A stretch of 64,000 bases of DNA from Allomyces arbusculus (Eukaryota; Blastocladiomycota; Blastocladiomycetes; Blastocladiales; Blastocladiaceae). Each line of letters begins with the position of its first letter. Position 1 is the first letter of the stretch. The translations under genes were made by a program, and so were the position numbers. This document shows, piece after piece, positions 45,035 to 54,181 of this stretch. The notes under the pieces were generated by a model that had not been told where the DNA came from, did not search any database, and worked only from the letters and a program-made list of their open reading frames with translations. Location: positions 62,001 to 126,000 of the forward strand of contig JADHYV010000001.1 in NCBI GenBank assembly GCA_027604705.1, written 5' to 3'.

Positions 45035-46843
45035 ATGCCCGGCCTCGTCGAAGCATTCGCGGCCCTCCTCGCCTACAAAGCCGCCGCGCCCGCCGCCGCC
45101 CTTGCTGCATCCGCCACCGCCGCTGCCGCTCTCGTCGCCTGCACGTCCTCCTCGCGCTCAACGACCAAGATGGATCTGCTCCTCGCCCGCGTCGCCAGCA
45201 CCCTGGGCCTCCCCTCGCCCGCCCTGGCGCCCACGTCGGGCCCCGTGCGCGTTCTCGCGCGCGACACGCCCGCGTACCGGCTCGTGACCGCAACCACCGT
45301 CGGGAACCACACGCACCTCGTCTGCTGGCCCGCGGCGACGACCGCGCCCGTTCTGCACGTTGCCTGGTCGTCCGGGACCGAAAAACCGAGCGTCGACGCC
45401 GAACTGCTGCCAATTTTCCTGACCGAAGACGAGGCGATCGCGTGGCACGCGGCGCTGCGCGACGCCGTGGGTGCTGCCGCGTACGTGGCGGCCAAGGAGC
45501 AAGGCGACGCGGCATTTACCAGCGCGGTCGACAAGACGCCCCGCGGGATCGGCGGTATCCGTGCGACCGCGCTCAGTTCAGTCGAAGGCGTGCACACCCT
45601 TGTTGCCGCAGCGGTCGCCACGTACGTCGATCTGGCGGGCAGTGCCTGCGCGACCACCAAGACAGACACGGAAGTGCAGTGGGCCGCGCACCGCGCGTTC
45701 TCGATCGCGCGCGACTTGGCCCTTCCCGCGGGCGCGACGCCTACGTTCCCCACCGTCACCAGCCCCGTGGACTCGCCGCTGCCGCGCCGTGCGCTCCTCC
45801 TCGCAGCATCGCTCCGTTCCCCACGCCCGTCCTACCTCGGTGAACCCCTCTTCATCCGCGCGCTCCGCGGCGCGTCCGTCCCGCGCCCGCCCGTCTGGCT
45901 GCACCGACAGGCCGGGCGGTACCTGCCCGAGTACCGCGAGGTCAAGGCCGGCCGCAACCTGCTGGAAATGGTGGCCGACCCGCGTTGCGCGTGCGAGATC
46001 ACGCTGCAGCCGGTGCGCCGGTACGGCGTCGACTGCGCGATCCTGTTTTCCGACATCATGACGATTCCGATCGCGCTCGGGATGGAGGTGGAAATGCGCC
46101 CGGGGCCCTACTTCCCGCACCCGCTTGAGTCGGACGCGGATGTCGAGAAACTCGAGTACAACCCCGATTACATGCAGGACGTGTATGCGGCGCTCAAGTT
46201 GGTCAGGGCCGAACTGGATTCGACGAGGGCGGTGGTCGGGTTCTGCGGCGCGCCGTGGACGTGTGTCGCGTACATGGTCGGGAAAGACAAGGCGAAGGCG
46301 TGGGCGCACCGTTACCCGGCGCGCGCGCACGCGGCGTTGCGCAAGTGCACGGCCGTGGCCATTGATTTCCTCGTCAAGCAGTACCACGCGGGCGCCGACG
46401 TGCTGCAAGTCTTTGAATCGCAAGCGGCCGATTTGGGCCCGAACGACTTCCGCACCTTTGCCTTGCCGTACTTGACGGAAATCGCAAGGGAAGTGAAGCG
46501 CGCGTGCCCGCACGCGCCAATGACCGTCTTCCCGCGCGGCGCCGCGCATTACGCGACCAAATGGATTGCGCAGGGGACGCAGTACGACTGCGTGTCGGTC
46601 GATTGGGGCACCGAGCCGAAAGTCGCAAGGGAGATGGCCGGCGAGGATCTGACGCTGCAGGGCAATTTGGAGCCGGACGTGCTCTACGAGCCAGTGGAGA
46701 GTATTCGCAGGGAGGTGCGCGCCATGATTAACGAGTTTGGCGGGACCAAGCGGTACATTGTAAACCTCGGGCATGGCACCAAGCCGGATATGAGCGTCGA
46801 GGCGGTCGGCGCGTTTGTGGAGGAGGCCCTGCGTATTGTTTGA
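45035..46843 (+). CDS. HEM12: Uroporphyrinogen decarboxylase with a 260-residue N-terminal extension
   Basis: Haem-pathway enzyme converting uroporphyrinogen III to coproporphyrinogen III. One open frame of 602 residues with no intron signal inside. From about residue 265 it is a complete UROD: FIRALRG, WLHRQAGRYLPEYR (substrate-binding Arg loop), CAILFSDIMTIPIALGMEV (catalytic Asp), FCGAPWTC, HAGADVLQVFESQA, CVSVDWGTEP, LQGNLEPDVLY and YIVNLGHGTKPDM (active-site His). Normal URODs are about 360 residues. The first 260 residues are unlike UROD: an Ala-rich hydrophobic start (residues 8-38), then an apparently folded region with HLVCWPAATTAPVLHVAW and LPIFLTEDEAIAWHAALRDA. I cannot name that region; it is not recognisable as uroporphyrinogen III synthase. 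A start at a later Met would give normal UROD plus a separate upstream product. Confidence 0.93.
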   Translation: MPGLVEAFAALLAYKAAAPAAALAASATAAAALVACTSSSRSTTKMDLLLARVASTLGLPSPALAPTSGPVRVLARDTPAYRLVTATTVGNHTHLVCWPAATTAPVLHVAWSSGTEKPSVDAELLPIFLTEDEAIAWHAALRDAVGAAAYVAAKEQGDAAFTSAVDKTPRGIGGIRATALSSVEGVHTLVAAAVATYVDLAGSACATTKTDTEVQWAAHRAFSIARDLALPAGATPTFPTVTSPVDSPLPRRALLLAASLRSPRPSYLGEPLFIRALRGASVPRPPVWLHRQAGRYLPEYREVKAGRNLLEMVADPRCACEITLQPVRRYGVDCAILFSDIMTIPIALGMEVEMRPGPYFPHPLESDADVEKLEYNPDYMQDVYAALKLVRAELDSTRAVVGFCGAPWTCVAYMVGKDKAKAWAHRYPARAHAALRKCTAVAIDFLVKQYHAGADVLQVFESQAADLGPNDFRTFALPYLTEIAREVKRACPHAPMTVFPRGAAHYATKWIAQGTQYDCVSVDWGTEPKVAREMAGEDLTLQGNLEPDVLYEPVESIRREVRAMINEFGGTKRYIVNLGHGTKPDMSVEAVGAFVEEALRIV

Positions 46844-47318
46844 TGAGCGCGCGGGTCGAGGGAGGTTTTGGTTTGGTTTGGTTTTGGGAATAGCAATGTA
46901 ATTTTTTGGATGCAGTCGCGCGAATGAGACAATGGTTGGCAGGACGGGATCTATTTCGTTGCGAGTGAGAGAGACTATGAAATAAACAAACACGAACAGC
47001 AACCAACCAGCAAAAATGAAAGCGCAGCAGGTCCAGCATGCGATGCCAAGAGGAGGAGGGACGGCAGAAGCGAGGCCACGACGCGAGCGACGGCATCGTG
47101 TGTGTGTGGTGGTGGTGGTGGGGGGGGGGGGGGGGGGGGGTCGGCGGAAAATACAAAAAAATGGGGAAAAAAAANNNNNNNNNGGGGGGGCGGGGGGCGC
47201 GGGGGGGGCGCGCCCGGGGGGGGGGGGGGGGGGCGCGCGCCCGCCCCCCCCCCCCCCCCCCCCCCCCCGTCGGAAAATACATACAAAAGGAGAACAAAAA
47301 CCAATAGGTAACAGCAAT
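46844..47318. other. Intergenic region with assembly gap between convergent UROD and SH3-protein genes
   Basis: Contains nine unresolved bases (47175-47183) flanked by long G and C homopolymers. A GTCGG...AAAATACA string occurs on both sides (near 47140 and 47269), which suggests the two flanks may be two reads of the same homopolymer tract joined artificially. No gene is supported here. Confidence 0.8.
47120..47268. repeat. G/C homopolymer tracts around an unresolved gap
   Basis: Runs of about 20 G, then A-rich sequence and nine N, then G runs interrupted by C, then a run of roughly 20 C. Base order within these runs is not trustworthy; real length could differ greatly. Confidence 0.85.
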
Positions 47319-49248
47319 CTAATGCGCCTGCGCGCCGCCATATAACGTCGGCGTCGCCAGTGCCGTGGGCGTCCCGCCATCGTCCCCACCCGACGCCGAC
47401 CCCATCTGCGGATCGAGCGCGGCGACGGGGAACACGCCAATCGGACCAAACGGCCGCCCTGCGGAATCGAGCTTGCATCCCTGCGCCCACCCGTCCACAA
47501 AGACCATATCGACGCGCAACACATCGCCCAACTGAATCGGCAATTCGTCAGCCGCTGACGGCTCGTAAATATGATACACTTGCCGCCCAATCGCGCCATT
47601 CGGGAACGTCATGAGCCCCCACGCGGGCAGGTTGGCGGCCGCGTCCGCAGCCGCAGCAGCCACGTCGGACGGAGGTGGGCCCACGTTCGAGGGCGCGAGC
47701 GGGGAGGATTTGTTGGGAGCAAACAGCTGCGTCCCCGGGCGCGACGGCGGGCGGTCCGGACGGAACCGCGGGTTGATACCGATATTCGATGCCGATTCTT
47801 CCGGGATAATCGTGTCGTCGTCACGCATGCCCGTGTCGTAAAACGACGTGCGCGGCGGCGGGGTCAACGTCGACATGCGGTTCGACAGCGGCGGCGGCGG
47901 GACCGGCGAGGAGGGCGGCAATCCACCGGCACGCGCGAGTGCGGCACCCGTCGTGGCCGCAACGAGCAGCGGCGACGCTGTACGTGCCGTCGGTACAGGC
48001 TTCACGTCAGACGCGGCATACATGACCTGGTCGCGCGGCATGACTTGCGTCTGCGACGACAGCCCGCCGAGTTTACCGACGACGGGCACGTCGAGGTTCG
48101 ACGTTTGCGGTCCACCGGCAAGCGTGCCGAGCGGCATTCCGTTGGCAGCGGCCGGTGGCTTCGAATCCATGTACTGCAGCGTCGACCGCGCCTGCTGCGC
48201 GCGCTGCCGGCGGCGGTAGACGACGAACCCGGCGCCCGCAGCGGCCACAACGACGATCCCGCCGACGACGGCACCAACGATGGCACCAGTCGATACGCCA
48301 CCCGAGGACGTAGTGGAGTCGGAGGACTTATTGGAATTGCTGTCGGTGGAGGTGATGTTACCTGTGCACCCGGACGCATTGGCGCATCCGTTCGAGCACG
48401 CGAGCGCGTTATTCGCATAACCACACAGCGATGCGCCCTCGTTGTCGGTCCCAGACACGCACTTGGCGTCGGTCGAGATATAGGGCGAGGCGTTGGGGTC
48501 AATAAACATCGTCTGGATCTTGCCAATATCGTCACTGAACTTGGCGTTGGCATCAGACGAGTGCGGGCACGAGTCGTCGTTGAGCTGGTGCGTGCGCGCC
48601 GAGTTGAAGGCTTCGTCGGACGTGGCCTTGCAGAGACCAGGCTTCGACGCGGCTTTGACGGTTTGAATGGTCGTGCAGGCTGAGGCATTCATGTCGGCGT
48701 TGGAGTTGAGCAGCAGGTTGCAGTAAAAAGTGAGCGCGTACTTGACGCCGAGCGACTTGAGCGGGCACCGGAACCAGCGGTGGTTGACGTCGGGCAGAAT
48801 GGAGAGAATGACGTTGTACACAACGTGGTCAAAGTCGTCGACATTCTGGATGTTGTCGACGCGCAGCGACGAAATGTACTGGGCGTCGGCGGCGATGCTG
48901 AGGTTGCGCACGAGCGTGAAGGCGACGGGCGAGGTCAGGTTGGTGGGCGACAGAAACTGCGAGCCGAACGCTGCAACAGGGCATAATTTGCAGGGTCAGT
49001 TGGGGCGCGAGAAGTGGCCGGATTGGGACAGGAGAGCCGTCACCGCGAGGCACGGCACAACACGCACCTTTACAGTACTTTGACGCGGAGATGTCGACGC
49101 CCTTGCAGCCGCCTTTACCGACGACTAGGTCGGCATGGGCGGCGGGCGGTGCTGCAGCGACGAGCAGGGCAACGGAGGCCAGGGCCAGCCATGGCCACGC
49201 CATGCGTGCGGCGGATGGCGGAGCGCGTGCGCTTGACAAGGCGGGCAT
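47319..49248 (-). CDS. Single-pass surface protein with cytosolic SH3 domain
   Basis: Two exons, 49248..49068 and 48970..47319; 610 residues. Signal peptide near residues 16-40 (WPWLALASVALLVAA). The ectodomain (about 40-260) is Cys-containing, with CKGVDISASKYC, YALTFYCNLLLNSNADMN, CPHSSDA and ALACSNGCANASGC, then a Ser/Thr/Asn linker. One membrane helix, AIVGAVVGGIVVVAAAGAGF, is followed by basic RRRQR. A long Pro/Ser/Thr tail carries PPPPLSNR and RPPSRPG, possible SH3 ligands. The last 80 residues form an SH3 domain: VYHIYEPSAADELPIQLGDV, DGWAQG and GPIGVFPVAAL. The layout recalls fungal Fus1- or Sho1-like surface proteins, though Sho1 has four helices. A scaffold for signalling at the cell surface is inferred. 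Confidence 0.85.
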
Positions 49249-50003
49249 GGCGATGGGAGGAATTGGCTTGCCAGCGAACGTCGGCGAACGGCAGCAGCGG
49301 CAGCGGGCGGGGCCGAGGCCGTTGCAACGGGCGGGCGGAGGTCGGTATTGGGCCGCGCGCGCAGGGAGAGCCGCGGTCGCTGATGCCGGAGGTCAGTGGT
49401 CGGTCGTCGGCAGTCGGGCAGGCGGCGCGCACAGGAGGAGCGCACAGACACGCGCGCAGCAGGCCCGCGGAGTTGCGTGCTGTTGCTGGCGGCGGCGCGG
49501 CGGCGGCGGCGGCGGCGGCTCGGGCGGGGACAGGCGAGAACGGGGGGTAAACGTCGGGAAACGTGGTCGTCGCCGTGCGGATGGGGCGGGCGACGCGGTG
49601 GTGGAGCAGTCGCAGGCGAGGAGTGGGCGGGCAGTCTCCCGGGCGGTGTGGTGCTGCTGGCGTTGCTGCCAGCCAGCGCAGCGCGCACTCGCCGAAGCCG
49701 CGCTGCGATTGCACGCGTGGCGGTGGCGACGCGCGCGAGCCGCACGTGCCAAGGGCGCCCCGGGGCCGGCCCCTGAGCGGGGCAGAGCGGGGCAGAGCGG
49801 GGCGGCGGCGGCGCGGCAGCCGTCACGTGCTCCGTCCCGCTGAACACACCGGCGCGTTGAAACCGCGCCAAGCGCGCTGTCGAAGCGGTCGACCGCAGGC
49901 AGCCTGCCCGTCGCGCCTTCATTCATCGCCCGTGTTCGCGCGCTTCTCTCGAACCACCCGCCCCCAGGCGCCCGTCCCCGCGCTCAACGACCCGCCCGCC
50001 ACC
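49249..50003. promoter_or_regulatory. Divergent promoter region, SH3 surface protein (-) and 724-residue protein (+)
   Basis: About 750 bases, very GC-rich, so stop codons are scarce and long open frames run through on both strands without coding character. A GCGGGG-type triple repeat occurs at about 49785-49810. No TATA box. Confidence 0.5.
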
Positions 50004-52178
50004 ATGGCCGACGTGCTGCGACCCTTCCGCGACGCGGCCGCCATCGCCGCGGGCGTACCGCCAACGCCCGCGCTGCTGCCGCGCGGCTCGCTCACGCGCC
50101 CGATCCTCGAGGTCGCCGCGCTCACCCTGATCCTCGTTGCAACCTCCGCGGCCGCTGCCTACCTCGTCGTGCCTGTCCTTGCCGCGATCCGCAAGGAGCT
50201 GCGACGAGCCGCGCGACCTGCCGCGCCCGGACATGCGCATGCGCGTGTCTCCACGGCCAGTTCGCCCGCGATCACGACAACGACCGCGACGGCCGTGCGG
50301 CACCAGCGCCGCCATCACCACGCGGCACGACGTCGCAAAGCTGTTCACACCCCTCCCAACGCAACCTACCGCACTCTGCCCGCTGCTGCCGCTTCGCGCC
50401 GCCGCTCGTCTGCGACCTGGAGCGCCCCAGCGCCCGACGCGGTGCACGCGCACTCGGGGAGGGAGTCGATCTTGGCTCCTGAGGCCCAAGTCGCGTTGGA
50501 TCCGCGGCGCGTTTCGCGACCTGTTTCGCGACCCGCAAGCATGGCACCGGCGTACGCTGACGCGGACACGCTGCCGCACGCGCCAACACCTCGTCTGGTC
50601 CTGCCGGACGCACCGCCCAATGTCGACCCGCCCAGGCTGTCGCGATCCTCGTCGTCGTCAGCACGCATGCGCCGCATATCCTCGCAGAGCCGAGACTCGG
50701 CGCTGGGGCTCTCGGCATCGCTGCCATCATCCAGCGCCACTTCCCCCGCCGCATCCCCCATCGCCATGCGCCAGCGGGATCTGACTGTCGATCCGCGCGT
50801 GCACCGCGCCGCACCGCCGGCGCCACTCGCGCTCTTACCCGAGGACACGCCCGTACCCGGTTCCGGGAACCTCGCGTACCCGCCGCTGCCACCACGGCTC
50901 CCGCCCATTGCACCCGGCTTCAACGACGACTTTGACCGGCGGCGGTACAGTGCGCCGACTACCACCTGGCACGCAGCAACCCCGCTCTCCCCGACCTTCT
51001 CGGCGCTCTCGCACCGTCGATCCGTCGCCTCGTCGGTCGCAGCATCCGCATGGTCGCGGCACCGCCGCGAATCGCTCGCGCTGTTACGCGACACGCGTGA
51101 CCACCTATGCACGCTCATGCAGCACCCGGTCTCACAATCCACCACCTGGTGGGCGCCGCGGTTCGCCATCGTGCGCCCGCTCGCCATGCGCGCGCGACGC
51201 ACCGTGTATGTGGTGCGCGACCTTGTGCGCGAATTGACGCGCGCGGAAATGGACGAGGAGTTGGACTTGGACGACGAGGATGAAGTCGGGTCGTGGATCC
51301 CGTCCCCGCACGATTCCGAGGATATGAGCGATGCCTGGCCGCACCACGCGAATTTACCGCCGCCGTGGACGTCGCCGTGTTCGCCGACACGGCCAATGAG
51401 CGGGATCGCGTCGCCAACGTCTCCACCTTCTCCCGCCAGTGGGCGAGAGCTCGTCATGGCCCTGACGACCGTCGCGGAAGCGCAGCGGCACAAGGCCGTC
51501 TACGACCGGCTGCACCCTTCCACACACGACGGGACTGCGCTTGATCCAGCGGCCACCACGTCGCTCGTGGAGATTCTCGAAGTCGTCTACCCGCCCGCGG
51601 GGACCACGGGTGCCGCGACCGACTTGCAGGAAGTGTTGATTCTCGCACCGCTCTATCCTGGGTCGGTCGACGACGTGATGCGGCAACGCATGCTCGCGGC
51701 GCTCGAGCGCACCGAGGTGGTCTTGTTCTTCCTGGTCCACGTGTGCATGGTCGCCGAGGCCGGTGTCGCGTTCCGCGACTCATTCCGGCTTGAACATATC
51801 CTCGTCAAAGATATCGAGGCGCCGGTCGTGCGCAGTAACTTGATCATGTTCGGGTACCAGCACATGCTCGTCCAAAACGAGATCGTCGTTGGTGGCGATG
51901 CGGACGGAGATCGCGTAATCCCGGCGTCGACGCGTGTCGCTGCACAGCAGATTTTGCGCCGCTTGTTCCTGGGTGCGCCGCCCGAGGAAGCCGCGAGGCT
52001 CGCGCGGTACTTCGACGTACAGCGCGATATGCAGTCACTGCATACCGTCTATGCGGCCGTGGAGCGCATTTCAGGGACGGTGGCTGACAGCGTCGTTGCC
52101 GATAGTCTGGAGTCCTGTACGGACGCTGACGAGCATGCGGGGACGGTCGCGGACCGCGCGCTCGTGGACCCGGTTTGA
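50004..52178 (+). CDS. 724-residue membrane-anchored protein, unrecognised
   Basis: I do not recognise this gene. The ATG at 50004 has a strong context (ACCATGG). One hydrophobic helix near residues 35-60 (AALTLILVATSAAAAYLVVP) is followed by a basic cytosolic start (RKELRR). Residues about 80-360 are disordered, rich in Ser/Pro/Arg/Ala with RRRSS and SRPVSRP motifs. The last 300 residues look folded and mostly helical: HRRESLALLRDTRDHLCTLM, VYVVRDLVRELTRAEMDEEL, an acidic DLDDEDEVGSW, LVMALTTVAEAQRHKAVYDR, MRQRMLAALERTEVVLFFLV and VAAQQILRRLFLG. The frame is open 441 bases upstream, but that part is low complexity. It may be a type-III or tail-facing membrane adaptor; nothing more is supported. 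Confidence 0.7.
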   Translation: MADVLRPFRDAAAIAAGVPPTPALLPRGSLTRPILEVAALTLILVATSAAAAYLVVPVLAAIRKELRRAARPAAPGHAHARVSTASSPAITTTTATAVRHQRRHHHAARRRKAVHTPPNATYRTLPAAAASRRRSSATWSAPAPDAVHAHSGRESILAPEAQVALDPRRVSRPVSRPASMAPAYADADTLPHAPTPRLVLPDAPPNVDPPRLSRSSSSSARMRRISSQSRDSALGLSASLPSSSATSPAASPIAMRQRDLTVDPRVHRAAPPAPLALLPEDTPVPGSGNLAYPPLPPRLPPIAPGFNDDFDRRRYSAPTTTWHAATPLSPTFSALSHRRSVASSVAASAWSRHRRESLALLRDTRDHLCTLMQHPVSQSTTWWAPRFAIVRPLAMRARRTVYVVRDLVRELTRAEMDEELDLDDEDEVGSWIPSPHDSEDMSDAWPHHANLPPPWTSPCSPTRPMSGIASPTSPPSPASGRELVMALTTVAEAQRHKAVYDRLHPSTHDGTALDPAATTSLVEILEVVYPPAGTTGAATDLQEVLILAPLYPGSVDDVMRQRMLAALERTEVVLFFLVHVCMVAEAGVAFRDSFRLEHILVKDIEAPVVRSNLIMFGYQHMLVQNEIVVGGDADGDRVIPASTRVAAQQILRRLFLGAPPEEAARLARYFDVQRDMQSLHTVYAAVERISGTVADSVVADSLESCTDADEHAGTVADRALVDPV

Positions 52179-52513
52179 TTGCGCTGCTGTCTTTTTTCTC
52201 TTGTTTTTGCCGACTGTCGTTGACATTCCCAACCTCATCCCACATCTATGCACCCAGCGCCGGGGCGGGCATGCCGTACTCGTCCTGCGAGTTTACCTAG
52301 ACGTGCGCCTACGCCTTTTCATCGTGTTTGGTTCTAGCCGGGGAGCGACGCTGCGGTCACTCCGAGTTCGCGTTTCGCGTGTTGTCCTTTTCCCTTGCCT
52401 GTCGTCTGTGACCCTCCGTCTTGTTTCATCATCCATTCCACCCTGTCGCGCCGTGCGCGTCCACCCAAAATCCATTCGCCTGCATTGTTCTGGCTCTTTT
52501 TCTTCATCCATGG
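52179..52513. other. Intergenic region between convergent genes
   Basis: About 330 bases, T/C-rich, holding the 3' flanks of the 724-residue protein gene and of the unrecognised minus-strand gene. No element seen. Confidence 0.5.
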
Positions 52514-54123
52514 TCACTCGTCGCCCACGCCGACTATATTCCACACCTGGCCAAACACTTCGGTCATCCTCCGATCCAAGTTGGCTACGTTGTTCTGTGC
52601 GAGCAAACTGCGAATCAGACGCGGCCAGCCTTTCGGGTGCTCGGCGGCTTGTCGGAGCTACAAAATCGATGGTAATCAATACATGATGATGACACCCTCT
52701 AGCTCGTGGTACGAGGTCATACCCGATATACATACCTGCGCGGCCCACCGGTCGCATTTGCGCACGTACTGCACAAACGCCGTGCGCGAGGTCGCATCGG
52801 ATGCGAGCGCGCGCGTCGCGAACGCGTAGTGCGTCACGGCGTACGGCGACGCGGAGGTCGCGACTGTCGGGGCCGAGTCGAGGCCCGCGCCGGCTTCGAT
52901 CTGGTCCACGACCATGCGGTCGTCGACGGCCATGACGCGCGCGAGAATCGCGGTCAGGTCGGTCGCGCCGTCGCACGCGAGTCGTTCCGTGACCGCCTAC
53001 GTCCGACACGCGCATGAACCACGGCCCTCCTGTCAGCACGCAAAAACAGAATGAGCAGCGGGAATGGTGGCGCTTGGCCGCACCTGGAACTGCAAATTCA
53101 TCGGCACGTCAAGAATCGCCGCAGGAAGTGTTGCAGCCATATTCGGGTCCCGCAATTGACGGAGCGTCAGGTACTCGTCGATCACCGCCAAGAGCAGCGG
53201 GATCACGTCCATCAGGGACACGTCCCCCGGCCAAGTTCGGGCGAGCGTCAGCGGGAACGACGCATGTGCGTCATGACCGGGTGCAGAAGTCTGGTCGATG
53301 CTCCGAGTACTCGTTGCGCACGCGACCACGCCATCGTCGACGTGCTGGTTGTGCGGCGGTTCCGTCGGTGCCGCGCGATGCATGCGGCACCTCAAAGTAA
53401 ACCCGCGTGCGTGCACGGGCTCGAGCCGCGCGTAGTACGCGGCCATGCATCGCGCGAGGGCGACGCGCGCGGGTAATGCGGGTGCGAGTGCGCGGAGCGT
53501 GTCATCGATTGGGTGCAGCGCGACGAGTTCTGGGCATGTCTCCGGGTAAGAGCGTGATCAGGCTCGAACTAGAATCGTTGCCGGACGTCGCCCCACCTTC
53601 CATGAGCTTTAAGTGCTTGCCCGCGTCAGACCAGCACGTGTCTGATGCGGGGGCGGCTTCGCGGATCTGGGTCCATCCCGTGCTGACACCTGGCTTGGCG
53701 GTCGTTGATCGGTCGAGCGTGGACGCGGCGAGGAAAAGCGTCGCACAGGATTCTTGCGCCACAAGCGACAGGATGCGCGCGTGGGTCGCGAGCCGGTCGG
53801 CGGGGGTCGCAGCGGGCAGCGCCGCGGGGGGTGGGATCACGGTTGGCGGCGCGCGTGGTGGGTGCGGCATGGCGTGCTTGCAGCGTGCAGCGTCGTCGTA
53901 GTTGTTGTCGTCGACGTGCCGACGCGAGTGCAGAGCGAGAGGAGATAGTGACTCGACGGATACGCGCCAGACTGTGAGCGTGATCCCGCGATGGCACCAC
54001 GTGCATCGTGTCCCGCAGCCTCGCCAGCACGTCTCGCAGCCGTGGTAAAGCTGGCTGAAGTGCGCTTTCTCCCCGTTCTTGTCGACGATAGACGCTTGCC
54101 GCTGCCCTAGACCTCGCTAACAA
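52514..54123 (-). CDS. Unrecognised multi-exon helical protein
   Basis: The 3' half is well supported: exon 52657..52514 ends in VFGQVWNIVGVGDE and a stop; exon 52996..52736 carries LTAILARVMAVDDRMVVDQI and the helix around RTAFVQYVRKCDRWAAQ; the exon ending at 53084 carries LMDVIPLLLAVIDEYLTLRQ. All three join in phase 0. Upstream, PELVALHPIDDTLRALAPAL with MAAYYARLEPVHARGF, ILSLVAQESCATLFLAAST, and LQPALPRLRDVLARLRD look coding, but exon borders and start are not resolved, so the 5' end is approximate. The all-helical content and the LLLAVIDEYL stretch faintly recall the RINT1/Tip20 vesicle-tethering family; this is a guess. It diverges from CEP131. Confidence 0.5.
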
Positions 54124-54181
54124 CGGCGACTACCCGCAACTTGCTCGGCCCGCTGCGAACGATACCACGCCGCCCACTACG

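Noticed and set aside
45578-47599. Long minus-strand open frame antisense to UROD and crossing the gap
   Set aside because: It is the shadow of a GC-rich coding frame, includes the N run and homopolymer translation, and its product has no family character while the opposite strand encodes a complete UROD.
49563-50003. N-terminal extension of the 724-residue protein
   Set aside because: Open only because of very high GC; low complexity, and the ATG at 50004 has a near-perfect start context.
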